From CAILUG01 sp038125665 (lineage in GTDB: Bacteria > Pseudomonadota > Gammaproteobacteria > Pseudomonadales > Pseudohongiellaceae), in contig JAYPEI010000035.1 of the NCBI GenBank assembly GCA_038125665.1, positions 1 to 8,472 of the forward strand: a stretch of DNA of 8,472 nucleotides, written 5' to 3'. Shown here piece after piece: positions 1-6,405 of the stretch; the stretch's first letter is position 1; each line of letters opens with the position of its first letter. Made by a program: the position numbers and the translations under genes. Below the pieces are notes generated by a model. It saw nothing but the letters and a program-made list of their open reading frames with translations. It had not been told where the DNA came from and did not search any database.

Positions 1-2
1 GG

Positions 3-176
3 AGGCAGGCCAACTATCAGGCTGGCACGCTTTTTATGGGGCTTGGCATTTTGGGGGCAATCCTAGGGTTTTTACAGGGTCAGTCTGCCATCACCTGGAT
101 TATCTATGGCGCTATCGGTATTGCCATTTATGCAGTGGTCGCCTCATTTTTCTATTGGAAAAGCGATCCAAAATAG
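3..176 (+). CDS. C-terminal fragment of an unidentified integral membrane protein (5' end outside window)
   Basis: An open frame enters from the left edge and ends at TAG 174-176, giving 57 residues. I do not recognise the family. Two hydrophobic stretches are visible. The first runs from about residue 9 to 25 (TLFMGLGILGAILGFLQG). The second, about residues 29 to 52, is rich in Ile, Ala and Tyr and ends in FFYW. They are joined by a short polar turn (QGQS) and followed by a charged tail KSDPK, the pattern of two adjacent transmembrane helices at a protein C-terminus. The other two forward frames lack this membrane pattern, and frame 1 hits a stop early. No clear terminator follows, only an A5T8 run. 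The gene is co-oriented with the downstream receptor, but 190 bases with a likely promoter separate them, so it is probably a separate transcription unit. The function cannot be stated. Confidence 0.6.
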   Translation, partial: RQANYQAGTLFMGLGILGAILGFLQGQSAITWIIYGAIGIAIYAVVASFFYWKSDPK

Positions 177-189
177 TTAAAAATTTTTT

Positions 190-211
190 TTGTTAATAAT
201 TTGTTAATAAT
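190..211 (+). repeat. Perfect 11-bp tandem duplication TTGTTAATAAT
   Basis: TTGTTAATAAT occurs at 190-200 and again, with no spacer, at 201-211. The period of 11 bp is close to one helical turn. It lies about 80 bp upstream of the proposed -10 of the first receptor gene, and AAACAACAA (212-220) follows, so TTGTT at 201-205 faces AACAA at 216-220. This could be an upstream activator site or simply AT-rich sequence. The repeat is seen directly; any role is inference. Confidence 0.5.
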
Positions 212-263
212 AAACAACAAATTTTAGCTAAATAGCTCATAAATAGTAACTTTTCTATAAAAT

Positions 264-294
264 TTGCTGTGATTTTAGTGGGTTAGTCTATAAT
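264..294 (+). promoter_or_regulatory. Candidate sigma-70 promoter for the first TonB-dependent receptor
   Basis: A perfect -10 hexamer TATAAT lies at 289-294. The best -35 is TTGCTG at 264-269, with a long 19-bp spacer. Transcription would start near 300-302, just before the leader hairpin at 303-321, giving a 5' UTR of about 65 bases. The perfect -10 and the AT-rich surroundings support it; the spacer length weakens it. Confidence 0.5.
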
Positions 295-302
295 TATCTC
301 CC

Positions 303-339
303 TGCGCCCGAAAAAGGTGCAAATTTTTTTCGAAAAAAA
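303..339 (+). promoter_or_regulatory. Leader element of receptor 1: hairpin plus T7-CG-A7 palindrome
   Basis: TGCGCC (303-308) pairs with GGTGCA (316-321), including one G-U pair, around a 7-base loop. After two A residues comes the perfect 16-bp palindrome TTTTTTTCGAAAAAAA (324-339). A hairpin followed by seven T resembles an intrinsic terminator, so this could be an attenuator. It could equally be a DNA operator around TTCGAA, or an RNA stability or Hfq-type site. The same 16-mer with its own hairpin precedes the second receptor (3462-3494). The structure is seen; the role is inferred. Confidence 0.5.
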
Positions 340-353
340 CTTTTAATTAACTT

Positions 354-357
354 GGAG
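354..357 (+). promoter_or_regulatory. Shine-Dalgarno GGAG that sets the receptor 1 start
   Basis: GGAG lies 9 bases before ATG 367-369. An in-frame TTG at 352 overlaps this site and so cannot be the start it serves. The resulting N-terminus is a clean signal peptide. Confidence 0.75.
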
Positions 358-366
358 AAAACACTA

Positions 367-3318
367 ATGTTTAAAACCAAAAACTTAATATCTGTCGGTA
401 TTATGATTGGCTTGGTGTCAACTTCTGCTCTAGCTCAAGAAGAAGAGGTAGAAGAAGTTGTTGTTACCGGTACTCGTATTACTACAGACGGTTTTGAGAG
501 TGTAAGTCCTGTTGAGGTTGTGACTGCTGATGAAATCAGAGTGACCGGCCAAGTCAGGATTGAGGATGTGTTGAATCAGTTTCCACAAATTGAGACTGCT
601 ACAAACGCATTCCAGCCACTAGGTAGTGGTGTTGCAACTCTTGACCTAAGAGGTATGGGTTCTGCCCGTACGCTCATCCTTCTTAATGGACGAAGAATGG
701 CTCCTGGTAGTGTCTACTCAGAAACTCCTGACGTCGGTCAGATGCCACTTTCTATGTTAGAGCGTGTTGACGTTCTTACTGGTGGTGCTTCTGCTGTGTA
801 CGGTTCTGATGCGATCGCTGGTGCTGTTAACTTCGTTACACGTCAAGTAGAAGGTGTTGAAATCAGTGTCACCCGTGGTGGATATCGTTCTGACCAGGGC
901 GCTAACGGTGATGAGTACGTTGCTGAGAGAATGCTCGCTAGAGGGTTTACCCCTGTCGATGGCGTCGTTAACGACGGTGCTACATCAAGCTATGATGTGG
1001 TCATGGGTATCAGCTCAGGCGACGGACGCGGTAACATCTCGATGTACGCAAGGCACGTTGAAAACGATGACGTCTTCAACAGAGACAGAGTCTACTCTGG
1101 CTGTGCGTTAAGCGGATCAGGTGCTTCATGCGGTGGTTCATCCACAACTCCTGTGCCACACTTTGACTTCTATCCAATGCTTGAAGTGACCAGTGATACT
1201 GGCGGCAACTATGACGTCGGCGATGTCACCTATGACTATGCTATGAACTTCTGGGGACAACTCCAGTCAGACGGCACATTGTTGCCATACTCTGGTAACG
1301 TCTACAACTACGCACAGGTTGCTACATTGTTGCAGGCTTCTGAGAGAGACTCCATGGGAGCGATTGGTCACTATGAAGTATCATCAAGGTTTAGACCTTA
1401 CTTTGAGGTGAACTACTCTTCCTATCATTCACAAGGCGGTATCGCACAATCAGGTACCTTCTACGCTTCGTACATGGATTTCTATTGGGATAACCCCAAC
1501 TGGACCGATGCGCTACAAAACAGCGTGGTCGATGGCTTTGTCGAAGGCGGTGATTTTACAGCTAACTATGCTGACTACTATTACGACGAAGGCACTGCGC
1601 AAGGCAGCAATGTTTGTTATGAAGACTATGACGGTGAAGGTAATACCTTCTGTGCCGACTGGGTTGGTTTACTAACCGCTGTCGGTAAGCGAAACACCGA
1701 AGGTGGTCCTAGAACCGGTCTGCTTGAAACAGACGCCGTACGTTGGGTAATCGGAGCCAATGGTGAAATTGGTGTGGGCGATTTTGAATATGATCTTTCA
1801 TATACCTATGCTCAAACCACTTCTTCTGAAGCTTGGATTAACGACTTCTCGCTTCCTGCCATCACTGCTGCCCTTGAGGGCGGTGAAGGTGGATATGACG
1901 TGATGACCTACCAAGGCGTCACTGCTGAGCAAGCAGCTAACATGGGTATCGATGGAATGATCGTTGGTAACAACACCATCAAAAACCTTGTTGGTTATGT
2001 GACAGGTACTACTGGATGGTCATTGCCCTCAGCTGAGTCAAATATCGCGCTTGTTGCAGGTTTTGAAAACAGAGAGACTGTATTTGATCGTTTGGCAGAC
2101 TACGTCTATGCCAACGCGCTTGCCCTTGGATTCGGTGGTGCTACACCTTCAATCTCAGGTAGTCTTGCTGTAACAGAATTCTTCGGTGAGCTGAACGTTC
2201 CTATCATTGAAAACGTTCCTGGTATTCAGTCACTAAGCATGGATCTAGCTTACCGTTCTTCTGATTATGATCTCATTGGTCAAGTGGAAACCAGCAGGAT
2301 TGGCTTCACTTATCTACCAACCGAGAGAATTAGAGTTAGAGCCGGTATCAATGATGCAGAACGTGCTCCTACCATCTCTAACCTATACTACCCAGCTAAT
2401 ACCAGCCTTTGGTCAGGTACTGACTACTGTGCTGGCTCATCACCTGTCTACACTGCTGAGCAGTGTGCTAGAACCGGTGTGACCGCAGCGCAATACGGTG
2501 GTGTTCCTGCGAACCCAGCTGGACAGTACAACAGTCGTATCGGTGGTAACCCGCTATTGAGAAACGAGTCTGCCCAAACAACAACTTTCGGTGTCGTTAT
2601 TGGAATCACAAATAACATCACCGCTTCTGTTGACGTTTGGAATATCGATATCGATGGTGCGATTGCCTCAACTGATGCTGAGACCATTATCGATCTATGT
2701 GCGGTCCAAGACCTTTCACAGTATTGTCAAAACATTAACCGTTTTGATAACGGAAGCTTGTGGCAGGGTGACGCATACGTTCAGTTAGGCTCACAAAACG
2801 TGGGTCAATTGAACTGGTCAGGTGTGGACTACTCACTAGCTGGATCATTTGATGTATTTGGCGGTACCTTAGGTATCTCAACCGCTGCAACAAACATGAA
2901 GAAAAAGTACACACGTTCAGTCGCTGCTCTTGAAGAGACTGGCTATGAGTGTGCTGGTTACATCGACTCAACTTGCTGGCCGACTCCAGAGTGGAGAACT
3001 CGCACGACTGCGACTTTCTCAACTGGCGGAAGCTGGTCTGTTGGTGCAACCCTAAGAACCATGTCTGCTGTGGAAAACTTATACACAGCTGATGCGGTTG
3101 CTACTGAAAACCTAGGTAAAGACTTAAGCTGGTTAGACGTTAATGCCAGCTACCAGATCCTAGGTAACACTACACTTAGACTAAGTATCCAAAACTTGCT
3201 AGACAAGCAACCACCAGTTGTTGGTGACGTGCTTTCAGGCGGTTATGCTAATACCGTTTCAGGTAACTATGACATGCTTGGTCAGTACTGGAATTTATCT
3301 ATCGATACAGTTTTCTAA
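367..3318 (+). CDS. TonB-dependent outer-membrane receptor (983 aa)
   Basis: This is a gated outer-membrane transporter powered by TonB-ExbB-ExbD; the substrate is unknown. Residues 1-23 form a signal peptide (Lys-rich start, hydrophobic core, cleavage after ALA before QEEE). A TonB-box-like segment EEVVVTGTRI follows at about 29-38. The plug domain spans about 45-170, with LDLRGMGSARTLILLNGRR and, at 139-159, GGASAVYGSDAIAGAVNFVTR, both strongly typical of the family. The rest is a beta-barrel ending in a terminal Phe (SIDTVF), the usual signal for barrel assembly. Its type resembles the large receptors of Caulobacter, Xanthomonas and marine gammaproteobacteria. All ten cysteines fall in five close pairs (246/255, 417/429, 688/700, 778/787, 862/870), probably disulfides in extracellular loops. 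ATG 367 is preferred to the in-frame TTG 352 because GGAG at 354-357 precedes it by 9 bases. A strong terminator follows 24 bases after the stop. Family assignment is very sure; iron, vitamin or sugar specificity cannot be read. Confidence 0.95.
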   Translation: MFKTKNLISVGIMIGLVSTSALAQEEEVEEVVVTGTRITTDGFESVSPVEVVTADEIRVTGQVRIEDVLNQFPQIETATNAFQPLGSGVATLDLRGMGSARTLILLNGRRMAPGSVYSETPDVGQMPLSMLERVDVLTGGASAVYGSDAIAGAVNFVTRQVEGVEISVTRGGYRSDQGANGDEYVAERMLARGFTPVDGVVNDGATSSYDVVMGISSGDGRGNISMYARHVENDDVFNRDRVYSGCALSGSGASCGGSSTTPVPHFDFYPMLEVTSDTGGNYDVGDVTYDYAMNFWGQLQSDGTLLPYSGNVYNYAQVATLLQASERDSMGAIGHYEVSSRFRPYFEVNYSSYHSQGGIAQSGTFYASYMDFYWDNPNWTDALQNSVVDGFVEGGDFTANYADYYYDEGTAQGSNVCYEDYDGEGNTFCADWVGLLTAVGKRNTEGGPRTGLLETDAVRWVIGANGEIGVGDFEYDLSYTYAQTTSSEAWINDFSLPAITAALEGGEGGYDVMTYQGVTAEQAANMGIDGMIVGNNTIKNLVGYVTGTTGWSLPSAESNIALVAGFENRETVFDRLADYVYANALALGFGGATPSISGSLAVTEFFGELNVPIIENVPGIQSLSMDLAYRSSDYDLIGQVETSRIGFTYLPTERIRVRAGINDAERAPTISNLYYPANTSLWSGTDYCAGSSPVYTAEQCARTGVTAAQYGGVPANPAGQYNSRIGGNPLLRNESAQTTTFGVVIGITNNITASVDVWNIDIDGAIASTDAETIIDLCAVQDLSQYCQNINRFDNGSLWQGDAYVQLGSQNVGQLNWSGVDYSLAGSFDVFGGTLGISTAATNMKKKYTRSVAALEETGYECAGYIDSTCWPTPEWRTRTTATFSTGGSWSVGATLRTMSAVENLYTADAVATENLGKDLSWLDVNASYQILGNTTLRLSIQNLLDKQPPVVGDVLSGGYANTVSGNYDMLGQYWNLSIDTVF

Positions 3319-3342
3319 CTGATCCTTAGATAATCTCTACAG

Positions 3343-3370
3343 AAAGGCCGGTCATTGACCGGCCTTTTTT
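3343..3370 (+). terminator. Intrinsic terminator after receptor 1
   Basis: AAAGGCCGGTC (3343-3353) pairs perfectly with GACCGGCCTTT (3357-3367) around a 3-base loop, and a T6 tract spans 3365-3370. It begins 24 bases after the receptor stop codon. The GGCCGGTCA/TGACCGGCC core is identical to that of the terminator after receptor 2. Confidence 0.95.
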
Positions 3371-3397
3371 GTATATTAAGGACAACATTTATTATCT

Positions 3398-3416
3398 GAT
3401 AACGATTCTCATTACT
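3398..3416 (+). promoter_or_regulatory. Fur-box match upstream of receptor 2
   Basis: GATAACGATTCTCATTACT, read on the minus strand as AGTAATGAGAATCGTTATC, matches the classical 19-bp Fur consensus GATAATGATAATCATTATC at 15 of 19 positions. It contains the AATGAGAAT core common in gammaproteobacterial siderophore-receptor promoters. It ends 8 bp before the proposed -35 (3425). Fur with Fe2+ bound would be expected to repress from here, most simply by spreading into the promoter. The match is seen; regulation is inferred from the known Fur consensus. Confidence 0.7.
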
Positions 3417-3440
3417 TTTTAAGTTTGAATTAACTTAAAA
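3417..3440 (+). repeat. 9+9 bp perfect inverted repeat over the probable -35 of receptor 2
   Basis: TTTTAAGTT (3417-3425) is the exact reverse complement of AACTTAAAA (3432-3440), separated by TGAATT. The presumed -35 TTGAAT (3425-3430) lies in its centre. It is a good shape for a dimeric repressor site but AT-rich, so chance or a weak hairpin remains possible. Confidence 0.5.
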
Positions 3441-3453
3441 CTTCAATTAAATT
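3425..3453 (+). promoter_or_regulatory. Candidate sigma-70 promoter for receptor 2
   Basis: TTGAAT (3425-3430) and TAAATT (3448-3453) are separated by an ideal 17 bp. Transcription would start near 3460, just at the leader hairpin, as in the first receptor gene. Each box deviates from consensus, so this is a moderate call. Confidence 0.45.
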
Positions 3454-3461
3454 AGGGTAAT

Positions 3462-3494
3462 GAGCATTATTTATGCTCTTTTTTTCGAAAAAAA
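3462..3494 (+). promoter_or_regulatory. Leader element of receptor 2: hairpin plus T7-CG-A7 palindrome
   Basis: GAGCAT (3462-3467) pairs perfectly with ATGCTC (3473-3478) around a 5-base loop and runs straight into TTTTTTTCGAAAAAAA (3479-3494). Stem plus seven T is a weak intrinsic-terminator shape inside the leader, 16 bases before the start codon. The 16-mer is identical to that in the first receptor's leader, while the hairpin sequence differs, which suggests the design is what is kept. Possible roles are attenuator, RNA-binding site or DNA operator. Confidence 0.5.
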
Positions 3495-3510
3495 TTAAAT
3501 AGGATATTAT

Positions 3511-6354
3511 ATGAATAAATTAACTTATAGAGTCGTATCTGCTTTATTTGTTGCTTTTTTCTCACTCTCTTTATTTGCTCAAACGCAAGTTGGAACCGTG
3601 ACCGGAACAGTCACTGGCGCATCTGCTGGAACTGTTGTAGTGGCTGTTGATAACGCGCGTGGAGTAGAAAGAATTGTCTCAGCGGCTGAGGGTACTTTTG
3701 AAATAGACCTCGCACCCGGGGACTATTCCATCGAGGTGAGAGTTGGCGGTAATGTTGTTGATTCGCAAGCGGTTTTGATTCGTCTTGACACCACAACTAG
3801 AGTAGCCATGGCTACTACGACTGCGGTGATTGACGAGATCGTCGTAAGTGGCACTAGGATTGATGCCCTAGATACTGGGATTGCAGAATCTGGTATTGTT
3901 GTGACGGCAGAAGAAATTGATGCCTTGCCTATTTCAAGATCATTGAACAGTGTTGCCATGATGGCCGCAGGTTCTACGGCAGGTGTATCGGATTTTGGAG
4001 GTGTCTCATTCTCTGGATCATCCGTTGCAGAAAACCAAACCTATATTAACGGTCTGTCAGTCACAAACTTTAGGACTGGTGTTGGTTTTGGCTACGTCCC
4101 TTTCGAATTCTTTGCACAAATGCAAGCAAAGACCGGGGCTTATGGAGCTCAATACGGCCGTTCAACGGGAGGTATTATCAATGCCCTAACTAAATCAGGA
4201 TCTAATGACTTCAGATTTGGGGTGAATTTTAATTCAACCTCTCCTCAGAGCCAGTCTCCTGACACCTACGGTAGCTTGAACTCCCTTTATGAGCGAACAA
4301 CATCAACAACCGACTACTGGGTTTCAGGACCTATTATTCGTGATCGTTTGTTTTACTATGCTCTTGTGCAAGATTATGAGTATGATGCAACAAGTTATGC
4401 TGCATTATCATCAAGGGCCTACAACTATGCACAATCAAGCCAATTTTCTGGTCTTAAGTTAGATGCCTTCATCACAGATAACCAGAGAATTGAGTACACA
4501 GCCTGGGAAAATGCTGCGGACGACTATAGGGCGACAACTTTAACGACAAGCGCACCTGGAGGTACGATTGGTGATGAGGTGGGTTATACCACTTACCCTG
4601 AAGGCGGATCAAACTATGTCATTGCCTATACCGGAAATTTTGGACCGATCGACGTTCGATACAGCACTGGACATATGGAAGCCAATCGCTCTGTTAATCC
4701 AAGTACCTACCAAAATACACCCTATTACTACTTTAATGGCACAAGTCTGGAGTACGTCACAAACTGGGCAAGCTCGACTATCTCACAAGGATTTGATACA
4801 AGAGACGCAACAAGATTGGATATTGATCTTGACCTAGGTAACCACAATATCACCGTAGGATTTGATAGCGAGGATCTCGTGGCTGATAATTTTGTGGGTT
4901 ACTCAGGGGCTAATGGTGAGCTGTGGTACTCTTGGAATAACACGGTAGATTGCTATTATGCTTGTAGCTACAACCTATTTGGAGGCTATGGCGGGTACAG
5001 TGCCATGCAAGTTCGTTACCGAACCGATGGTGTTGTGACCACGCTCAATGATGCTTGGTACATCCATGACACCTTTAATCTGACACAAAATATTACTGTG
5101 GAAGCAGGTGTAAGAAACGATAGGTTTGAAAACCAAAATTCAGAGGGAGATACATTTATTACTCTTGAGGATCAAATCGCTCCAAGGATCTCCATCGTCT
5201 ACGATGATCCAAACACAGGTGCGCGATGGTTTGCAAACTATGGTGAGTACTATTTGCCTATTGCTACCAATACCAACATAAGAATGGCCTCGAATGAGCT
5301 TTATGATCTTCGATGGTTCTTCTTTGATGGTACAGCAAATACCACAACACAAAGACCCAACGGAATTGATTTTGACGATCCTCTCTATGTCATCTCTTAT
5401 GCGGATGGCTCAATCCCTGATGTAAGATCAAACACAGACGCTAGCATTCAACCAATGTATCAAAACGAGATCGTGGCTGGAGTTGAGTTCCCTTACAATG
5501 GCATCGAAATTGGTGTCAAAGGTATTGTTAGAAAACTCAAAGAAACGATTGAGGATATCATAATTGATGAGGGTGTCCGTGCTCACTTTGAAGGGACTGA
5601 GTGGGAAGCTTATGCAAACTACTACTACGAGGAAGGTTCGCACGTTTATCTTCTTACCAACCCAGGCAGTGACGCCACCTTCTATGAGCAATACTTCCTT
5701 AATGATTGGGTCACCATCTCTGCTGAAGATTTAAATCTTCCAAGAGCTACAAGAACCTACAGGGCATTGGAATTGACCTTCAATAAGCCTTGGAATGGAA
5801 GAACAGGCTTATTTGCCTCTTACACATTGGGTGAGAGTATCGGAAACTACGAGGGATGGGTTCGATCTGATAACGGTCAGGACGATGCAGGTATCACGAA
5901 CCTTTTTGATACTGAGGATATGACCCGAGGTAGCTATGGACCTCTGCCTAATGACAGAAGACATACCATCAAGGCTTGGGGAAATTACAGGATTAATGAT
6001 AGCCTAACGGTTGGTGCAAATATGATGTTCCAAACCGGTATGCCGAAGAACTGCTTTGGAAATAGACCTGGTGCGGATGCATATGCAGACTCTACATTCT
6101 ATTGCTTTGGTAGAGATCATAATCGTGGTGATCAAGGAAGAACACCAAACTTCATTAAATTTGATGTCAATGCGCAGTATGTTTTAAATATTGCAAATCA
6201 AGAGGTTGTAGTAACAGGAACAATTTATAACGTTCTTGATTCAGCAAGACCTATGGAATACATCAACGAAGAGGAGTCATCATTCTACGACCTCCCATTC
6301 TTATACCAGTCCCCAAGGACTGTAAGGGTAGGATTTAGGTATAACTTTAACTAG
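3511..6354 (+). CDS. Oar-like TonB-dependent receptor with N-terminal carboxypeptidase-regulatory-like domain (947 aa)
   Basis: This is an outer-membrane TonB-dependent transporter of a different subfamily from the receptor upstream. Residues 1-23 form a signal peptide (MNKLTYR, hydrophobic core, LFA before QTQ). Residues about 27-105 form a small beta-sandwich of the carboxypeptidase-regulatory-like type (GTVTGTVTGA, then EGTFEIDLAPGDYSIEV), as found in Myxococcus Oar-type proteins. A TonB-box-like IDEIVVSGTRI sits at 107-117, after that domain. The plug follows, with YGAQYGRSTGGIINALTKSG at about 211-230. The remainder is the barrel. Four cysteines form two likely loop pairs, 481/485 and 848/865, the latter each followed by Phe-Gly. 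The C-terminus reads FRYNFN, so the usual terminal aromatic is displaced by one residue. ATG 3511 is supported by AGGA at 3501-3504. A Fur box upstream suggests iron repression, although Oar-type receptors are not classical siderophore transporters. The substrate is unknown. Confidence 0.93.
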   Translation: MNKLTYRVVSALFVAFFSLSLFAQTQVGTVTGTVTGASAGTVVVAVDNARGVERIVSAAEGTFEIDLAPGDYSIEVRVGGNVVDSQAVLIRLDTTTRVAMATTTAVIDEIVVSGTRIDALDTGIAESGIVVTAEEIDALPISRSLNSVAMMAAGSTAGVSDFGGVSFSGSSVAENQTYINGLSVTNFRTGVGFGYVPFEFFAQMQAKTGAYGAQYGRSTGGIINALTKSGSNDFRFGVNFNSTSPQSQSPDTYGSLNSLYERTTSTTDYWVSGPIIRDRLFYYALVQDYEYDATSYAALSSRAYNYAQSSQFSGLKLDAFITDNQRIEYTAWENAADDYRATTLTTSAPGGTIGDEVGYTTYPEGGSNYVIAYTGNFGPIDVRYSTGHMEANRSVNPSTYQNTPYYYFNGTSLEYVTNWASSTISQGFDTRDATRLDIDLDLGNHNITVGFDSEDLVADNFVGYSGANGELWYSWNNTVDCYYACSYNLFGGYGGYSAMQVRYRTDGVVTTLNDAWYIHDTFNLTQNITVEAGVRNDRFENQNSEGDTFITLEDQIAPRISIVYDDPNTGARWFANYGEYYLPIATNTNIRMASNELYDLRWFFFDGTANTTTQRPNGIDFDDPLYVISYADGSIPDVRSNTDASIQPMYQNEIVAGVEFPYNGIEIGVKGIVRKLKETIEDIIIDEGVRAHFEGTEWEAYANYYYEEGSHVYLLTNPGSDATFYEQYFLNDWVTISAEDLNLPRATRTYRALELTFNKPWNGRTGLFASYTLGESIGNYEGWVRSDNGQDDAGITNLFDTEDMTRGSYGPLPNDRRHTIKAWGNYRINDSLTVGANMMFQTGMPKNCFGNRPGADAYADSTFYCFGRDHNRGDQGRTPNFIKFDVNAQYVLNIANQEVVVTGTIYNVLDSARPMEYINEEESSFYDLPFLYQSPRTVRVGFRYNFN

Positions 6355-6375
6355 AAGATTACTTCGACAACAAAT

Positions 6376-6405
6376 AAAAGGCCGGTCACTTGACCGGCCT
6401 TTTTT
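6376..6405. terminator. Bidirectional intrinsic terminator between receptor 2 and ddl
   Basis: AAAAGGCCGGTC (6376-6387) pairs with GACCGGCCTTTT (6392-6403) around a 4-base loop, with T6 at 6400-6405 for the plus strand. On the minus strand the same stem ends in TTTTA, so it can serve convergent ddl too. The ddl stop codon (6404-6406) lies inside the plus-strand T tract. Confidence 0.93.

Noticed and set aside
179..191. A5T8 run after the first partial gene as a terminator
   Set aside because: There is no GC-containing stem before the T run, so it is better described as AT-rich spacer.
286..298. Second Fur box before receptor 1 (GATAATTAT on the minus strand)
   Set aside because: Only about one and a half hexamers fit, and they are largely the -10 TATAAT itself.
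352..366. In-frame TTG start giving a 988-residue receptor 1
   Set aside because: The TTG overlaps the Shine-Dalgarno GGAG that serves ATG 367, and the ATG gives a clean signal peptide.
2735..3049. Minus-strand 104-codon frame inside receptor 1
   Set aside because: It is an antisense shadow of a well-supported receptor barrel; the translation is low in recognisable structure.
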